The notes beneath the pieces are model-generated. The model was not told where the DNA came from, made no database searches, and saw only the letters and a program-made list of their open reading frames with translations. Below, piece after piece: positions 1-7,800 of a stretch of DNA of 33,446 nucleotides. Each line of letters opens with the position of its first letter. Position 1 is the first letter of the stretch. The stretch is taken from IMG/VR virus record IMGVR_UViG_3300044961_001108, positions 1 to 33,446 of that record; one strand, 5' to 3'. Source of the stretch: a virus. A program made the position numbers and the translations under genes.

Positions 1-1272
1 GTGTCGATCGTGAAGCGTGGGAGCACGTTCCAGCTGCGCCGGCGGGTGCCACAAAGGTATCGCGGGGTCGAGCCGAGAGGCGTGGTCTGGATCAGCCTTC
101 ACACCGATTCCGAGACTGTGGCCCGGAGCAAAGCAGACCGCGCCTGGGGCAATCTCATCGAGGCCTGGGAGGCGCGGCTGGCAGGCGACTCCGAGGACGC
201 CGAAGCCCGCCACGCCGCCGCCCATGAACTCGCCCGCATCCGGGGCTTTCGCTACCTTGATGTCGGCCTCGTCGCCCGCCTTCCCGTAGATGAGCTTGTG
301 GCGCGCGTGGAGGCCATCGGCGCGCGCCGGGCGGCGCCTGACACCGTAGAGGCGTCTGCGCTGCTCGGGACGGTCCCAGCGCCGTCCCTGACGCTGGATA
401 AGGCCCTGGAGCTCTACTGGGGCCTTGCCCGGGAGAAGACGCTCGGCAAGAGCGAGGACCAGCTGAGGCGCTGGAAGAACCCGCGCGTCAAAGCCGTGCG
501 CAACTTCGTGGAGATTGTCGGCAACAAGCCGGTCGAAGCGATCACGCGCGATGACATGCTGGACTTCCGCCAGCACTGGCTGGAGCGGATCGAGGCAGGC
601 GAAGTGACGCCCAATTCGGCCAACAAGGACCTGATCCATCTCGGTGATGTTCTCAAGACCGTGAACACGATGAAGCGGCTCGGGCTCACCCTGCCGCTCG
701 GCGAGCTGTCGTTCCGGGAAGGCGAGACGCGCACCCGCCCGCCGTTCAGCCCGGAGTGGATCCGGAACAAGTTGCTCGCGCCTGGCGCGCTCTCGGGCCT
801 CAACGATGAGGCGCGCGGGCTCCTGCTCGGCATGGTCAACACCGGTTACCGCCCGTCCGAAGGCGCAGGCCTCACCGCGAAGACGATCCGGCTCGATGCT
901 GCAGTGCCTCACATCGCCATCGAGCCTGAGGGGCGCCAGCTGAAGAGCGCCTATGCCCGGCGCGTGATCCCGCTGACAGGTGTCTCTCTGGAAGCGTTCA
1001 AGGCGTTCCCGGACGGGTTTGCGCGGTACCGGGAGAGTAGCGCGGGGCTTAGCGCGACGGTCAACAAATACCTCAAGTCCAATGGTCTGCTGGAGACACC
1101 GGCGCACTCATTCTACTCGCTGCGTCATGCATTCGAGGACCGGATGTTGGCCGCTGGGATCGATGACCGGATCCGGCGCGACCTGTTTGGCCACCGGCTC
1201 GACCGCGAACGCTATGGCAAGGGCGCCTCGCTCGATCATGTCGCGCGGCTCGTGAGGGAGATTGCGCTTTGA
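1..1272 (+). CDS. Tyrosine site-specific integrase (DUF6538-type N-terminus)
   Basis: A 423-aa tyrosine recombinase that would integrate and excise a genomic island by strand exchange at att sites. The N-terminus (about 1-70) has the basic, Arg-rich look of DUF6538, then a SAM-like core-binding domain (about 125-230) and the catalytic domain (about 250-420). Visible catalytic residues are Arg284 (TGYRPSEG), Arg375 in YSLRH, His398 in LFGHRLD and the nucleophile Tyr405 in ERYGKG. The first His of the usual HxxR box is Tyr372 here, as I recall for this subfamily. The reading starts with GTG at the first base of the window, so an upstream start cannot be excluded. It lies at the left edge, as expected for an island-end integrase, but no att repeat or tRNA is visible inside the window. 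Confidence 0.9.
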   Translation: MSIVKRGSTFQLRRRVPQRYRGVEPRGVVWISLHTDSETVARSKADRAWGNLIEAWEARLAGDSEDAEARHAAAHELARIRGFRYLDVGLVARLPVDELVARVEAIGARRAAPDTVEASALLGTVPAPSLTLDKALELYWGLAREKTLGKSEDQLRRWKNPRVKAVRNFVEIVGNKPVEAITRDDMLDFRQHWLERIEAGEVTPNSANKDLIHLGDVLKTVNTMKRLGLTLPLGELSFREGETRTRPPFSPEWIRNKLLAPGALSGLNDEARGLLLGMVNTGYRPSEGAGLTAKTIRLDAAVPHIAIEPEGRQLKSAYARRVIPLTGVSLEAFKAFPDGFARYRESSAGLSATVNKYLKSNGLLETPAHSFYSLRHAFEDRMLAAGIDDRIRRDLFGHRLDRERYGKGASLDHVARLVREIAL

Positions 1273-1286
1273 GACAGCTGGCACCG

Positions 1287-1529
1287 TCATACGTGCGGCG
1301 CGCGATCCTCGCGCGGCATTGAGCGCGTCGGCTTAGGCAGCAAGCGCCGCGCGGCTTGAGGCCGACCTCCCGCAAGATAGCGGGCAAGGCGTTCCTCCCG
1401 GCTGGCGAGGGCGGCGTGCTCGGCTTCGAGCCGTTCGAGGATCGGCCAGTAGGCATCGCCCGAAATATCGATCAACCGGGCGACGATCCGGATGGCGTTC
1501 TCGATACGCTGGGCACTGACGGGTTGCAT
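1287..1529 (-). CDS. Small conserved-looking hypothetical protein (80 aa)
   Basis: A short protein of unknown function, convergent with the integrase and ending 15 bases after its stop. From the ATG at 1529 it reads MQPVSAQRIENAIRIVARL and has a helical core (ENAIRIVARLIDISG, then a Glu/Arg-rich stretch up to ARYLAGG) with a basic C-terminus. The open frame extends upstream to 1637, but those residues look non-coding, so the internal ATG was preferred; no clear ribosome binding site supports either start. A helix rich in E, R and A could dimerise, but no DNA-binding motif was identified. Its upstream region contains two TGCAA words 10 bp apart, also present upstream of the neighbouring RHH gene. 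Whether it is expressed is uncertain. Confidence 0.5.
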   Translation of the reverse strand: MQPVSAQRIENAIRIVARLIDISGDAYWPILERLEAEHAALASREERLARYLAGGRPQAARRLLPKPTRSMPREDRAPHV

Positions 1530-1596
1530 GGGCGCCAAGATCGCGCCGCAGGCCGCCGACTGACTATCGGACCGCAGGCCATTTGTGACAGGCACT

Positions 1597-1611
1597 TGCA
1601 ACGCCTTGCAA
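1597..1611. promoter_or_regulatory. Paired TGCAA motif, 10-bp spacing (candidate RHH operator)
   Basis: TGCAA occurs at 1597-1601 and 1607-1611, one helical turn apart, about 70 bp upstream of the 80-aa gene that reads leftward from 1529. The same word with the same spacing lies upstream of the RHH regulator gene. RHH proteins such as CopG and MetJ bind short words in tandem. Assignment to this RHH protein is inference. Confidence 0.3.
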
Positions 1612-1627
1612 AACTTGCTGGCGGATG

Positions 1628-1752
1628 ACGCCTGCACGGGCCCTCGTCAAGGGCGCGCGGGACGCGCGCCGCGAAGCGGCTCTGCCCTTGACGAGGATCC
1701 GCGCAGGCATCGAGGCTGGTCATGGCCGAATGGCAGGGCCTGCCATTCGGCC
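1628..1752. repeat. Nested inverted repeats between two leftward genes
   Basis: Two large inverted repeats stand side by side. The first has perfect 13-bp arms, CCTCGTCAAGGGC at 1642-1654 and its complement at 1684-1696; the match extends outwards to 1628 and 1710 with about 24 of 27 bases paired. Its loop holds two further hairpins: GGCGCGCG at 1652-1659 with 1663-1670, and GCCGC at 1668-1672 with 1676-1680. The second repeat is a perfect 14-bp pair around a single base: GGCCGAATGGCAGG at 1724-1737 and its complement at 1739-1752. There is no U-tract, so a simple terminator is unlikely. A transfer-origin-like site, a miniature mobile element or a recombinase site are possible. Confidence 0.75.
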
Positions 1753-1810
1753 TGGAAGCAAATCTACGGTCAGATTGCGGTGGGCTCCCGAGCAATTGCG
1801 TGAAGGCGGC

Positions 1811-2239
1811 TTACCGAGGCTTTGCATCCTCCGGGTCCGAATGTTCCCAGCGCAGCGACTCCCGGACGAGCGACCTGCGCCGGTGGAGCTTCTTTGCGAT
1901 CTGGTTGATGAAGTGATCAAACCGGCGCTGACCAAGCGCATGCGCGATGTCGCGCTCGCTTTCCGGGATCGGGTCTGTGCGGGTGAGCCAGTAGAGGACA
2001 AAGTGCCCGGTCGTCTCGACGCCGAGATCAACTGCCCAGAAGAGCTGCCCCAGCCGCTTCTCGAAACTGTCCATGCGCTCCATCAGCCGGTCCTCAAGCG
2101 AGCGATTGCGGTCTGGATCAAGATAGCAGCGCAGCGCCTCTTCCAGGATGTCGGTCTTGGTCGTCTTCTGCGCGTGTGCGGCGGCCTCGAGCCGGGCAAG
2201 CAGCGCAGCATCGAGGCGGAGGTTGACGCGAGGTTTCAT
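1811..2239 (-). CDS. Ribbon-helix-helix (CopG-type) regulator of a conjugative element
   Basis: A 142-aa DNA-binding protein. Residues 1-45 (MKPRVNLRLDAALLARLEAA and the following helices to about EEALRCYLDP) match the RHH/CopG fold: a beta strand with alternating residues followed by two helices. The rest (LEDRLMERMDSFEKRLGQLF, then FVLYWLTRTDP and a helical basic tail) is the long C-terminal part that I associate with CopG proteins encoded next to traG and trbB in Trb-type integrative conjugative elements. The ATG at 2239 was chosen because the RHH strand starts there; the frame is open to 2497 but the extra residues look non-coding. No tra or trb gene is present here, so it may be a remnant of a lost transfer region or a stand-alone regulator. 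Confidence 0.8.
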   Translation of the reverse strand: MKPRVNLRLDAALLARLEAAAHAQKTTKTDILEEALRCYLDPDRNRSLEDRLMERMDSFEKRLGQLFWAVDLGVETTGHFVLYWLTRTDPIPESERDIAHALGQRRFDHFINQIAKKLHRRRSLVRESLRWEHSDPEDAKPR

Positions 2240-2385
2240 CGGGCGGCGCGGGAGTGTGTTGGAAAGGCCGTCATCGGATGGTCTTTGGAAGGGATTTTTT
2301 GGGGTGTCATGAGGCGGGCTCCGGCAGCGGCTTCCAATGTGCCGCCGCGGGCGATGCCTGCCTAGTTGGAGCGTCGGCGATGCGG

Positions 2386-2490
2386 TGCAACTCTTTGCAA
2401 GTGGCCGCATAATGATGCAATTGATGGTGTACGGACGTTCGCGCGGCTGCAGCAGGTCTCGTAAAATCTGTGCACCCCAACGGCGTGCAA
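2386..2490. promoter_or_regulatory. Helically phased TGCAA words upstream of the RHH gene
   Basis: TGCAA begins at 2386, 2396, 2416 and 2486, so all spacings (10, 20 and 70) are multiples of ten. They lie 147-250 bp upstream of the RHH start at 2239. The arrangement suits cooperative binding on one face of the helix, for example autoregulation by the RHH protein. Function is inferred. Confidence 0.35.
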
Positions 2491-2520
2491 CCGGCACCGA
2501 AAAATCGTTGTGCAGACAGG

Positions 2521-3320
2521 GCGCTACCCAAGGGGTGGCGCCAACCCTTTTATCTTGCCCTACCGGGTTCGCTGTCTGGCGCTAGTTTAGCTGTTGATTC
2601 CGGTTGTAATTCCGCGCCAAAAAAAATTCCGTAAGCTGGCTTGTGGAAACCGCCTCGTTTGGCCTTCCCTTCAATTGTGATTTGCCCGGTAATCGGCTAC
2701 TGAAGGGCGCCTCGATAATGAGCCGCTCGATTGTTATCTCAGCATACTTTCCGCAAAAAAAGCACTCCCGGGATGGCCAATACTCGACAAGTTTCGTATC
2801 CGCCTGTCCGACGCTTCAGCTAGGACCGGGGCGATAACCCTGAACAAGTCGTACTCGGATTAAGTTTATCCGGACAGGGAGTTTAACCTGGTGGCGCAGA
2901 GGCCGTTCAATTGCATCTTGTTCGTTGGTAACCCCTGCAATTTCGCGTTGGTTGAGGCTCTTGCAGCCGTAGGTGCGCTTGGATCGCAACACCGCCTCAG
3001 GTCATCAGGAAAGAGACGAAACAGACCAGATGCCGAAGCTGCGTCCGCCCATTCGGCGAAGGCCATTCAAGTGAAAAGCAAACACCGCAAGTTTTGTGTC
3101 CGTACCCGTGTCCGATTGGCGGGCGGTGGCTTCGTCTCGAAGCCCAGGAGCCGGATACTGTCTTTGGGTGAAAACATGCAAGATAAGGTGTTGTAGTGCA
3201 GGCATGGATGCGTCTGCGAATGCGGCAAGCGAGACCTACCTGGACGTGCTGCCCATGCATACCATGCTCGCTGCGTCACGCGTATACAGCATCCAATTTT
3301 ATGGGTTGCTGTGCGCTCAA
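2521..3320. other. Gene-poor stretch with one strong hairpin
   Basis: No convincing gene was found in these 800 bases; the open frames have atypical composition and no recognisable motif. A hairpin sits at 2521-2541 (GCGCTACCC, loop AAG, GGGTGGCGC; nine pairs including one G-T), followed eight bases later by TTTTAT on the plus strand. It could end plus-strand transcription, but no plus-strand gene precedes it. The composition is more AT-rich than the surroundings, as in decayed DNA between two islands. Confidence 0.5.
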
Positions 3321-4727
3321 CTATCCGATCGTACCGGACGTTGTCCCATTGTTGGTGACCGGAACGTTGTGTCCGTTCTTGCGGATACAGTACCCCGCAG
3401 CGCCACCTATACCCCCTGGAGCCGGCGGGCTGAACCATCCTTGGCCATTGGAACCCGCCGTACCGTAGGTGCCTGCGTTGCCGCCGTTGCCGCCCCCATT
3501 GCTTCCCGCGCCTCCCGCGCCACCCGATGAAATGGTTCCGCCTCCGCCGTTGCCAGCGCTGCCGTCGCCCATTCCCCCCGGGCCGTTGGGTGCGCCTCCG
3601 CCGCCTCCGCCGCCGGGCCGGAACTCAGGTTCGGGGTCTCCTTCATAAACACTTGAGGCACCGCCGCCGCCGCCGCCGCCGCCCCGCACCTGCGCCCCGC
3701 TTTGGATCGTAATGGTGATCGGGTGCCTGCAATAAACAGCGTCTCCGCCTGCGCCGCCATCACCGGGTACACCGCCTGCGCCGCCCGCTCCGCCGCCACC
3801 GCGAACGATGCCGCCGGTTTTGATGATGAGTGACAGCGTGATCGTGTAGGGCGAGCCGGGCCACGTGCCGGTATCGATGGCGATGCCACCAGCCGCTCCG
3901 GTGATCGTTACGCCGTTGCCAACCTCAAACACGATGTTTGCGTTCTGCGCGCCATTGTATCCGGCATTGTTGGCCAGTGTTCTCAGGTTGACGGGACCGG
4001 AACCCGTAACCTGTATGGTCTGGTTGAAACTGTTCGGGTTGACCGTGACAGTCGCCTGAGCGGTTCGCTGGCTGCCGAGCGCGCCAGTCACGGTCAGCGT
4101 ATAAGTTGTGGTCACACCAGGTGTCACAACAACGGACCCGCCCGCCACCGGCGAGACGCTGCCGACGCCATTGCTGATGGATGCGCTGGACGCATTGGCA
4201 CTTGTCCAGGTCAGCGTTGCGGATTGGCCAACCAGAATGGATGTGGGGCTTGCCGAGAGGGAGCAGGTCGGCAAAGGATAGACTGTGACCGTCGCTGGAG
4301 CCGTCGCTGGCCCGAACGGGCCTGTAGCTGTCAGGGTATAGGTCGTGGTTGAAGCGGGCGACACGGCAACAGAGCCGCCGGCAGTCGGCGTTACTGTCCC
4401 AACACCCTGATTGATAGAGGCGCCGGTTGCGAAACTGGTCGACCAGTTGAGGTTTGCAGATTGGCCCGCGAGGATGGCCGCCGGGGTGGCCCCAAGCGTC
4501 GCTTGTACGGAGTTCGGCGGTGTCTGAGTAAGCGTGGTCCGATTTCCTGCCGCGTCATAGACATAAGTGATCGACGCGCCATTGCTGTAAGTGACGGTCT
4601 TGACCCTGCCCAGCGCGTCATACGTGTAGCTCACAGTGTCCGCGAGAGCGGTGCTCCGTGAACTGAGGATCGCGGCGCCGCAAGTGCTGGCCAGGAATTG
4701 GACGATAAACCGGCGCCTTGCAATCAT
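3321..4727 (-). CDS. Secreted Ig-like / glycine-rich protein with a YD motif
   Basis: A 468-aa putative exported surface protein. The N-terminus IARRRFIVQFLASTCGAAIL has an RRxF twin-arginine-like motif and a hydrophobic stretch ending at ALA, so Tat or Sec export is likely. Residues about 30-65 hold a YD/RHS-like unit ([26 protein letters not shown]). Two tandem Ig-like repeats of about 80 residues follow, each with GQSA.L.W and TTTYTLT signatures. The C-terminal third is a Gly-rich domain with runs of G, A and N, as in tail-tip or adhesin glycine-rich domains, ending with two Cys-containing segments. The ATG at 4727 was chosen over an in-frame TTG at 4733 because AAAGG lies eight bases upstream of it. 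It is divergent from the large RHS gene and may be a partner adhesin; the substrate or receptor is unknown. Confidence 0.75.
   Translation of the reverse strand: MIARRRFIVQFLASTCGAAILSSRSTALADTVSYTYDALGRVKTVTYSNGASITYVYDAAGNRTTLTQTPPNSVQATLGATPAAILAGQSANLNWSTSFATGASINQGVGTVTPTAGGSVAVSPASTTTYTLTATGPFGPATAPATVTVYPLPTCSLSASPTSILVGQSATLTWTSANASSASISNGVGSVSPVAGGSVVVTPGVTTTYTLTVTGALGSQRTAQATVTVNPNSFNQTIQVTGSGPVNLRTLANNAGYNGAQNANIVFEVGNGVTITGAAGGIAIDTGTWPGSPYTITLSLIIKTGGIVRGGGGAGGAGGVPGDGGAGGDAVYCRHPITITIQSGAQVRGGGGGGGGASSVYEGDPEPEFRPGGGGGGGAPNGPGGMGDGSAGNGGGGTISSGGAGGAGSNGGGNGGNAGTYGTAGSNGQGWFSPPAPGGIGGAAGYCIRKNGHNVPVTNNGTTSGTIG
3661..3683. repeat. CCG trinucleotide tract (poly-Gly)
   Basis: Seven CCG units plus CC within the glycine-rich gene, encoding a run of glycines on the minus strand. 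Slippage would change loop length in frame rather than switch the gene off. Confidence 0.8.
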
Positions 4728-4836
4728 TCCCAATACCTTTCCAGGTGAATTAATTGCAGAGCGCTCGCCCGACGGTTGACTCTATCAAAAATAGATAATT
4801 AGTGATCGTGTCAAGGTTGAACTAAAAGAGTGGTCA
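4728..4836. promoter_or_regulatory. Divergent promoter region of the two surface-protein genes
   Basis: This 109-bp AT-rich gap separates the two divergent genes. It contains TTGACT at 4776-4781 reading right and TTGACA reading left (complement of 4809-4814), with AT-rich sequence between them that could supply both -10 boxes; none matches TATAAT well at ideal spacing. A short inverted repeat, TCTAT with ATAGA (4781-4795), sits between the two -35-like boxes and could be an operator. Co-regulation of the pair is inferred. Confidence 0.4.
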
Positions 4837-7800
4837 ATGGTGTCGTTTCGGACCTGGTCTTCCGGAGTTCTTCTCAGCCTGTTGCTCCCTGTCGCAGCTG
4901 CAACAGCTCAGACATTGCCCTCGATGCGTTTTGAACGCGGAGAGCTCGTCTCGCCCGCAGCGGCTGAGACTTACTACGGAAGTTCGACGACCCGGACGTC
5001 GTCTTTTTCAGGCGTTTCAGGTTTTGAAGGGCGCCCGCCGGAGATTGTCGAGCAGGCCCGTGCGCTCAGCAATGATATCGACCTGATCTACGAATACGCG
5101 CGCAATCAGATAGATGTCGAATTTGCCTATGGCCTGAGAAAAGGCGCGCTGGGCGCGATGATTGATCAGTCTGGCACGCCGTTCGACATCAATGTGCTGT
5201 TCGTGGAGCTGGCGCGGCAGGCGGGGTATACGGCGCGTTATCGCATCGGCTCGGCCACGCTCACGGCGCAGCAGTTCCAGGACTGGACCGGGCTCACACA
5301 TGCCGCCTCTGCCTGCCGGATGCTGGCCTATGGGGCCATCCCTGCGGCCGTGAACGGTGTCTCTCCGGCCGACTGCAACATTGCCGGATCGGTGACCAGC
5401 GTTGTCATCCGGCATGTCTGGTCGGAAGTCCAAATCTCCGGGACCTGGTATGTATTTGACCCCAGCTTCAAGCCGCAGTCCTTCGCAGCCCGGCGCAACC
5501 TCGAGACGGATTCCGGATTTACCTCGGGCGCCCCGGCAACGCAGGCGGGAACCGGGATTTCCAGCGGCACGTCGAGCGGGCTTGCCTATATTTCCAATGT
5601 CAATACCGGCAATCTCGACAGCTATCTTGCGGCGCGTTCCACGGCGCTGCTCGGCACACTGACGGCCAACGCTTATGCAGCAGATATGCGCGATGTAGTC
5701 GGCGGCCCGGAAGTGATTCCAGTCTACGCGCCCGCCGGCGGCTTCCGGTCGACCACAACGCCTTACACCTCCGCCGTGAGCCATACGATCACAGGCGACA
5801 TTCCGGACCAGTACCGGACCGGTATGTTCATAGAGGCCTCGGCGCCGCTGGGTTCAACGGGAGGCTGGGTGTCGTTTAGCCGTCAGCTGTGGATCGATGA
5901 GGTCTATGGCAGGCGGCTTGAGTTCGATTCGAATTTCGATGCCGGCCACATTCTGACACCGCCGGACTATTTCGATCTGTCCTTCCGGTTGGAACTAGAC
6001 GACGTCCCTCTGAATACGCTTACACGTGAATGTCCGGGTTCTGGCGGCCCGCTGAACTGTGGCTCGCCGAGCTTCAACTACCAGACGACTCTCACGATCA
6101 ATCATCCGTATGCGGCCAGTTCCGGCGCCTATGCCGACCAGGTGATTACTGGACAAGGCGGCGGAGCTATTCCGGTAGCCATCGCGCACGGTTGGGGACA
6201 GGTCTCGCCGCGGCTTGCGGCCAAGTGGGGTACTGAGCGGGCCGAAGACAAGTCACTCCCGAACCGGGTGGCCGGATTTTACCAGTGCGATCCGCCGGAA
6301 ACCCTTTGTAACCCGCCTTATCCTTCGCCTGCCGGCGATGTGAGCCGGCAGCGGACGTCAGCTAACTGGCTGGCGCAAATGTCGGCCATGCTGGCGTTGC
6401 AAGGGCAAGTGGGTTCCACCGAGGTCCAGCACCATCACAGCGTAGGTCTCGTGCAGTGGAATTATTCCATGCAGACTTTCGCCATCGGACCAACCGGCCC
6501 GTACGATTTCGGGATCGCTGACCAGCAACTGGTCATTGATATCCGGAGCGCCATTAGCACTTCCCACAAATCAGGTGACACGGCGCGTGAGCGCGCGGTT
6601 TCGCGCGCGATTGCCTTGTCGGCGGCTACTCTAGAGGGCTCTATCGTGGAGCAGTTGCAGGACATGCCGGATGCAGCTTCCACCGCAGCTCGGCTCGGTT
6701 GGGCCAACAGTCCGGATGAAGACAACTGCAATGCCGGACCGCGCCGCTTCTTCGACTTCACGGGCGCATCGAATGCAACCGTTTCTGGCTTGATGGTCTT
6801 CGAAGGGCTGACAAACGGTTGCACGGCCTCACTGCCCATTCAGCCATCAAGTCGAACAGGTGTTAAATCAGCCGCTGCTGGCGCGATATCCCAGTATGCC
6901 AATGCGGGATTTCAAGTAGCCAGTTCTTCGGAATCTTTCCTTGGGCCCGGTACGCGGCTCGGATTGGCAAGTGCGGACACGCTCTGCAACAACAGTGGAT
7001 GCGACATCACACCCTTCTTCGATCCTAACATGCAGAGGGGCGCAGCGATTGTTGCGAACAAGTTTGACGCAAATGGCAACGTGCTGGAGGTCGCCCACGT
7101 AGTTGTCGTGGGCGGCGTCATCGCAAAGGGCGGCGGGGGTGGTCCGCCCGAGCTCACATCCACGACCTTTGACCCACGTCGGGCGGCCGACGTGCTTAAG
7201 GACCGATTTGTAGACCGCACTGCCGCGCTCGGAGTGAATCTCGCGAATGGATCGGTGGGCTATACGACTCCTGTGTTGTTGTCTGCGGGGTCCGGGGACG
7301 GCGCGCCCTACAAGCTCGACTATTCGCTGACGTACCAATCGTCACCACCCTGTTCGGGTATTTTTGGTCCGTGTACGGGACCGAAACAGGGCGGGTGGAC
7401 GCACAATTGGGACATTGGATTCTCTCTGGGCGGATCGGGCTCTGAAGCGATGGGGGCAACCAGCCCGCTGGTCGCGACTGATACGATCCTCGCGTTCATG
7501 GCGATGCAGGACACGTTCATGCAAACGGGCATCGCGAACATGCGGCGCGATATCTACGCAGCGATGATCGCCGACTGGTGGCGCGGGCGCATGGTCGGCA
7601 ATGTCGCGACCGTCACGCGCGGATTCCAAGGCCAGCAATATGTCCGCCGCGCGGACAATACCTGGCAGGCGCCGATCGGCTCGCCGGGCGTGCTGACCCA
7701 GATCGGTGTGCGCGGGAAGGTCCGCGATCTGTGCAGTCCTGCACCCGCAAAAATACCCGCATATCCCACCTCGGCCCGGCGATGGAATTTCAGCAATGTC

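Noticed and set aside
1625-2365. 246-codon plus-strand frame across the RHH gene
   Set aside because: The minus strand has a typical RHH protein; the plus frame also runs through the inverted repeats and looks random.
2521-2541. Rho-independent terminator
   Set aside because: The hairpin is good but the T-run starts eight bases away and no gene reads into it, so it is only noted as a hairpin.
3096-3530. Open frame of 144 codons on the plus strand
   Set aside because: It is antisense to the glycine-rich gene for half its length, has no recognisable motif, and its residue use reflects the complement of Gly codons.
3481-3690. CRISPR-like or tandem repeat array in the GC-rich triplet region
   Set aside because: It is codon-level repetition of Gly codons without regular spacers.
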